64,000 nt of DNA from JAVBJV01 sp031555315 (GTDB taxonomy: Bacteria; Pseudomonadota; Alphaproteobacteria; Acetobacterales; Acetobacteraceae), in NCBI GenBank assembly GCA_031555315.1, contig JAVBUO010000024.1, positions 1-64,000 on the forward strand, written 5' to 3'. Below, piece by piece: positions 60,869-64,000 of the stretch. The notes under the pieces were generated by a model that did not search any database, had not been told where the DNA came from, and saw nothing but the letters and a program-made list of their open reading frames with translations. Made by a program: the position numbers and the translations under genes. Position 1 is the stretch's first letter, and each line of letters starts with the position of its first letter.

Positions 60869-61213
60869 TCACAGGAGCGACACGCCCCACACGGCGCCGA
60901 TCCCGACGATCAGCGATGCCAGGATGCTGCGCGTCAACAGCATCGCGCCGATCGTCACCACCGCCCCGAACACATACATCGGCCCGCCCTTCATCACGGC
61001 AGGCACCACGAAGCTGACGAACAGCGTGCCGGGAATGAACGCCAGCATGCTGCGCACGAACGGCGACGGGGTGACCTGGCGGAACAGCCAGTATCCGCCG
61101 CCACGGCACGCATAGGTCGCCGCCGTCATCGCCGCGAAAGAGACCAGCGTGCGCCAGTCGGTCGCGAACCACTGGAAAAAACCGCTCCAGAACGCGGGTT
61201 CAGTTGCGGACAC
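60869..61213 (-). CDS. azlD: AzlD-family branched-chain amino acid exporter subunit
   Basis: The 114-residue product has about four TM segments: TLVSFAAMTAATYACRGGGYWLF, SMLAFIPGTLFVSFVVPAVMKGGP, MYVFGAVVTIGAMLLTRSILASLIVGIGAVW. Size and layout are those of AzlD, the small partner of AzlC in exporters of branched-chain amino acids and analogues. It overlaps azlC by 14 bases. Confidence 0.87.
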   Translation of the reverse strand: MSATEPAFWSGFFQWFATDWRTLVSFAAMTAATYACRGGGYWLFRQVTPSPFVRSMLAFIPGTLFVSFVVPAVMKGGPMYVFGAVVTIGAMLLTRSILASLIVGIGAVWGVSLL

Positions 61214-61889
61214 GCAGCGCCCCCACCAGCGCGCCCGACAGCGCGCCCGTCACCACATACCAGTTGCCGGAAATCACCATGCTGGTGCCGACCGCCACAA
61301 CGGCCGCCACCACCCAGGGCAACGCATCGGCAAGACCGCGCCACATCGGCACCAGCAGCGTGATGAACGCCGCCGGCGCGCCGAAGAACAACGGGTGCTC
61401 GGGCGGGAACCGCGCCATGCTGCCCATCATGTGCCCGATCCCGGTCAGCGCCACCCAGATGAACCACAGCAGCACGCTCATCCCGGTCAGATAGGCGGCA
61501 TCGCGACTGCCCCTGCGGATCTCGGTGACCGACATCGCGAACGCATGATCGGTGATCAGCCCCAACGTGCCCCACACCTTCAACCCGCGCAGATGGTCGA
61601 GCCACGGCGCCAGCGCCGGCCCCATCAGCGCCATGCGCAGGTTGACGATGAACACCGCCAGCGCCGCGCCGAAGATCGGCGCCGGATGCGTCCAGGCTTC
61701 CAGCGCGAAGATCTGACTGGCACCGGCAAACACCGTGGCGCTCATCAGCAGCGCCTCGAACAGCGTCATCCCCTTGGACTGCGCCATCACACCGACCACC
61801 AGACCGAACGGGATCATACCCAGAGACAACGGAATTCCAGCCCGGAAACCACGCCAGAATCCGGCCCTGGTGAAGACGACATCTTTCAT
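61200..61889 (-). CDS. azlC: AzlC-family branched-chain amino acid exporter subunit
   Basis: The product has about 229 residues from the ATG at 61,889. It has AzlC landmarks: GFWRGFRAGIPLSLGMIPFGLVVGV, SATVFAGASQIFALEAW, FIVNLRMALMGPALAPWL and LITDHAFAMSVTEI. About six TM segments. With AzlD it would export branched-chain amino acids. The longer frame to 61,925 is possible but adds nothing family-like. Confidence 0.9.
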   Translation of the reverse strand: MKDVVFTRAGFWRGFRAGIPLSLGMIPFGLVVGVMAQSKGMTLFEALLMSATVFAGASQIFALEAWTHPAPIFGAALAVFIVNLRMALMGPALAPWLDHLRGLKVWGTLGLITDHAFAMSVTEIRRGSRDAAYLTGMSVLLWFIWVALTGIGHMMGSMARFPPEHPLFFGAPAAFITLLVPMWRGLADALPWVVAAVVAVGTSMVISGNWYVVTGALSGALVGALRVRN

Positions 61890-61932
61890 GATGCGCCCTG
61901 CATCGCACAAAACGCCGGCAAGCAAAACAGCG

Positions 61933-62526
61933 TCACGTCGAACGCGCGGTAAACAGCCGGTCCTCGGCTTCAGGGCGCGCCATGCTCAGCGCCCGCACGG
62001 CGACATCGTGCGCAAACCCGGCCCGCGCCAGCGCGGCGAGTTCGCGGCGATACTGATCGGGATCGGCCGACGCATCCGCCGCCCGGAACGGCCCCAGACG
62101 GCGGCGGCGCACAAAGGCTAACGCAGCAGTCAGTTCGTCTTCCGGCAAAACCGCCTGCGCGGTATCGGCATCCACACCCTTCTGAGCCAAGTGCGCGGCG
62201 ATCGCGCGGCGCGACCGCCCGCTGCGGGCCAGACGCCGCGCCCGCGCCGCGGCAAAGGCGGCATCGTTCACCGCCCCCGCCGCCACCAGCCGCGCCGCCA
62301 CCGCCCGTGCCGCCGCCTGCGCAGACCGGCTTGCCGCATCGATCCGCTCGGCATCGTTTTCTTCCTGCAGCGCGGCCCGCGCCCAGCGCGCGATCCGGCG
62401 CTCCAGCACCCGCAGCAACCCGGCCTCGGTCGCCGAAAACCGCGCCAGATGCGCCAGCGCCGCCTCGTGCAGCTGGGCTTCGGTGGGCGCAGGTCCGGCG
62501 GGGCGACGCGAACGCATGCGTATCAT
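61933..62526 (-). CDS. recX: RecX-family regulatory protein
   Basis: The product has 197 residues from the ATG at 62,526 (or 62,517). It is very Ala/Arg-rich, with three-helix repeats. RecX-like features are AALAHLARFSATEAGLLRVLERRIARWA, LVAAGAVNDAAFAAARARRLARSGRSRRAIAAHLAQKGVD and LAALARAGFAHDVAVRAL. RecX limits RecA filament growth. recA is not in the window. It is divergent from argD and 43 bases upstream of azlC on the same strand. Confidence 0.82.
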   Translation of the reverse strand: MIRMRSRRPAGPAPTEAQLHEAALAHLARFSATEAGLLRVLERRIARWARAALQEENDAERIDAASRSAQAAARAVAARLVAAGAVNDAAFAAARARRLARSGRSRRAIAAHLAQKGVDADTAQAVLPEDELTAALAFVRRRRLGPFRAADASADPDQYRRELAALARAGFAHDVAVRALSMARPEAEDRLFTARST

Positions 62527-62679
62527 CTGCCATGCGTGCTTTGCCTGTGCAAACGGAACGATCCCAGCACACCCAATCGCTTTCCATCCCGCACCGTCCG
62601 CGTTGACGCGCGTTTTTTTTCCCAGCAAAGTGGTGGTTTCCGGTCATTCCGGCCGGTTCCTGCAGGAGCAACTGACATC

Positions 62680-63882
62680 GTGATCTCCGCCCTGATGCCG
62701 ACTTACAACCGTGCCGATCTCGCCTTCGAGCGGGGGGACGGCGCACGGCTGTGGAGCACGGACGGGCGACGATTCCTCGATTTCGGGTCGGGCATCGCCA
62801 CGTCCTCGCTCGGGCATGCACACCCGCACCTGGTCAAGGCCATCGCCGAACAGGCCGCCAGGGTGATCCATACGTCGAACCTCTACCGCGTACCGCAGGC
62901 CGAGCAGCTCGCGGCGCGGCATGTGGCGGCGTCGTTCGCGGATTCGGTGTTCTTCTGCAATTCGGGCGCCGAAGCGAACGAAGGCATGATCAAGGCGGTA
63001 CGCAAGTATCACGCCGCGAACGGCCATCCTGAACGCTACCGGGTCATCACCTTCGAGGGCGCGTTCCACGGCCGCACGCTGGCGATGATCGCCGCGACCG
63101 GGAACGCGAAGTATCTGGAAGGCTTCGGCCCGCCGGTCGACGGGTTCGACCAGGTGCCGTTCGGCAACATGAACGCGGTGCGCGACGCCATCGGTCCGCA
63201 GACCGCCGGAATCCTCATCGAACCTGTGCAGGGCGAAGGCGGCGTGCGTCCGGCCGATCTGCGCTTTCTGAAAGACCTGCGCACAGTGTGCGACGAATTC
63301 GGCCTGCTGCTGGCGCTGGACGAAGTGCAGACCGGCATGGGCCGCAGCGGCAAGCTGTGGGCGCATCAATGGGCGGGGATCGAACCCGACGTGATGTCGG
63401 CGGCCAAGGGGATCGGCGGCGGCTTCCCGCTGGGGGCTGTGCTCGCCAAGGAACATGTGGCGAAGCATCTGATTCCCGGCACGCACGGCACCACCTATGG
63501 CGGCGGACCGCTGGCCTGCACGGCGGGCAACGCGGTGCTGGATGTGGTCCTGGCGCCGGGCTTCCTCGACAACGTCGACCGGGTGGCGCGCCATCTGTGG
63601 CAAGGCATGCAGGCGCTGGCCCAACGCCACCCCGCGGTGATCGAGGACGTGCGTGGCGCCGGGCTGCTGCTCGGCCTGAAACTGCGCCCGGCGATCGCCA
63701 ATGCCGACATGCAGGCCGCCGCGCTGGCGGAAGGACTGCTGACGGTGGCCGCCGGACAGAACGTCCTGCGCGTCGCGCCGCCGCTGATCATCACCGAGGC
63801 CGACGTGGATGAAGCCCTGACCCTGCTGGAGCGTGCCGCCCTGCGCTGCACCCCCGGCAACGCCAAGAACGCAGCGAAGTAA
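62680..63882 (+). CDS. argD: Acetylornithine aminotransferase
   Basis: The product has 400 residues from a GTG at 62,680, chosen because AGGAG lies 11 bases upstream; an ATG at 62,695 is possible. This class III PLP aminotransferase shows YNRADLAFERGDGARLWSTDG, NSGAEANEGMIKAVRKY, FHGRTLAMIAATG, EPVQGEGGVRP, LLALDEVQTGMGRSG (Asp for the pyridine N) and SAAKGIGGGFPLGA with the Schiff-base Lys. It makes N-acetylornithine in arginine synthesis. argF starts 2 bases after its stop codon. Confidence 0.93.
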   Translation: MISALMPTYNRADLAFERGDGARLWSTDGRRFLDFGSGIATSSLGHAHPHLVKAIAEQAARVIHTSNLYRVPQAEQLAARHVAASFADSVFFCNSGAEANEGMIKAVRKYHAANGHPERYRVITFEGAFHGRTLAMIAATGNAKYLEGFGPPVDGFDQVPFGNMNAVRDAIGPQTAGILIEPVQGEGGVRPADLRFLKDLRTVCDEFGLLLALDEVQTGMGRSGKLWAHQWAGIEPDVMSAAKGIGGGFPLGAVLAKEHVAKHLIPGTHGTTYGGGPLACTAGNAVLDVVLAPGFLDNVDRVARHLWQGMQALAQRHPAVIEDVRGAGLLLGLKLRPAIANADMQAAALAEGLLTVAAGQNVLRVAPPLIITEADVDEALTLLERAALRCTPGNAKNAAK

Positions 63883-63884
63883 TC

Positions 63885-64000
63885 ATGACATCAGCTCTGA
63901 AAACGGTGCGGGGAGACATCCCCGCACCCCGGCATTTCCTCGATCTGCACAATCACGACACCGCCACGCTGCGCCGGATTCTCGACCTGGCCGGCAAGGC
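63885..64000 (+). CDS. argF: Ornithine carbamoyltransferase, N-terminal part (cut by window edge)
   Basis: The visible 38 codons from the ATG at 63,885 read PAPRHFLDLHNHDTATLRRI then LDLAGK, the usual start of ArgF (HFLDL ... L..IL..A). The carbamoyl-phosphate loop S-x-R-T-R lies beyond the window. The argD-argF order with a 2-base gap is common in alphaproteobacteria. Confidence 0.8.
   Translation, partial: MTSALKTVRGDIPAPRHFLDLHNHDTATLRRILDLAGK

Noticed and set aside
1..64000. rRNA and tRNA genes
   Set aside because: I looked in the intergenic stretches on both strands and found no cloverleaf with a TTCRA-type loop and no rRNA-like sequence.

Overview
The window joins two unrelated bacterial chromosomes. 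Bases 1 to about 27,200 look like a Clostridia-type Firmicute, probably an Oscillospirales gut relative. This part is AT-richer, has strong AGGAGG-type ribosome sites, and carries Gram-positive gene sets: a CdaR/PucR regulator, ftsE-ftsX-M23-S41, a PolA without proofreading residues, a YwlE-type phosphatase and a URO-D family expansion. Bases from about 27,200 to 64,000 are GC-rich and come from a Gram-negative alphaproteobacterium, most like Rhodospirillales/Acetobacteraceae. They carry kdsB, a BamE-like lipoprotein, a SLT-SPOR lipoprotein, TctC receptors, yejABEF and argD-argF. The switch falls inside one open ABC ATPase gene (26,895-27,626), at its conserved LSGGQQQR signature. Its N-terminal half is PotA-like and its C-terminal half GlnQ-like. 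I read this as a chimeric assembly or concatenation rather than gene transfer.

Firmicute part. 1-4.4 kb, minus strand: a URO-D-like protein (cut by the window edge), a ferredoxin-type aldo/keto reductase, a Gfo/Idh/MocA oxidoreductase, a sulfatase and a lipoprotein. 4.5-7.4 kb, plus strand: a DUF4038-type glycosidase-like protein and a second URO-D-like protein. This suggests catabolism of a sulfated or otherwise decorated glycan. 7.45-7.6 kb is a palindromic repeat. 7.6-9.1 kb: a cysteine-cluster protein overlapping a third URO-D-like protein. 9.1-13.5 kb: the division cluster ftsE-ftsX-M23-S41, in which the S41 protein has lost both catalytic dyad residues. 13.7-17.2 kb: a PucR/CdaR regulator, a peptide-type solute receptor and tcdA. 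17.3-21.9 kb: polA, a YwlE-like phosphatase, a fourth URO-D protein and rimI. 21.95-22.5 kb: an RraA-family remnant cut off exactly at a second palindromic element. 22.6-26.1 kb: a heterodimeric ABC exporter behind a long leader. 26.1-27.2 kb: a nuclease-like protein coupled to the GlnQ-like half gene.

Alphaproteobacterial part. 27.8-30.6 kb: 3-hydroxyisobutyryl-CoA hydrolase, carbonic anhydrase and a DMT transporter. 30.6-32.8 kb: two tandem TctC receptors separated by a very long perfect hairpin. 32.8-42.3 kb: a minus-strand acyl-CoA catabolic region (ATC hydrolase-like, amidase, two acyl-CoA dehydrogenases, enoyl-CoA hydratase, CoA-transferase A/B, MaoC hydratase, NDP-forming acyl-CoA synthetase) of unknown substrate. 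42.5-48.8 kb: SLT-SPOR lipoprotein, an AT-rich gap, a glycine-zipper lipoprotein, an ABC-2 polysaccharide-type exporter, M17 aminopeptidase and a MarR regulator. 48.9-56.4 kb: cytochrome c, HisN-like phosphatase, yejABEF and a small membrane protein. 56.5-58.1 kb: kdsB-pheA. 58.3-60.8 kb: five lipoproteins, four of them paralogous, around a BamE-like protein. 60.9-64 kb: azlDC, recX and argD-argF. No rRNA, tRNA, CRISPR array or transposase gene was seen.
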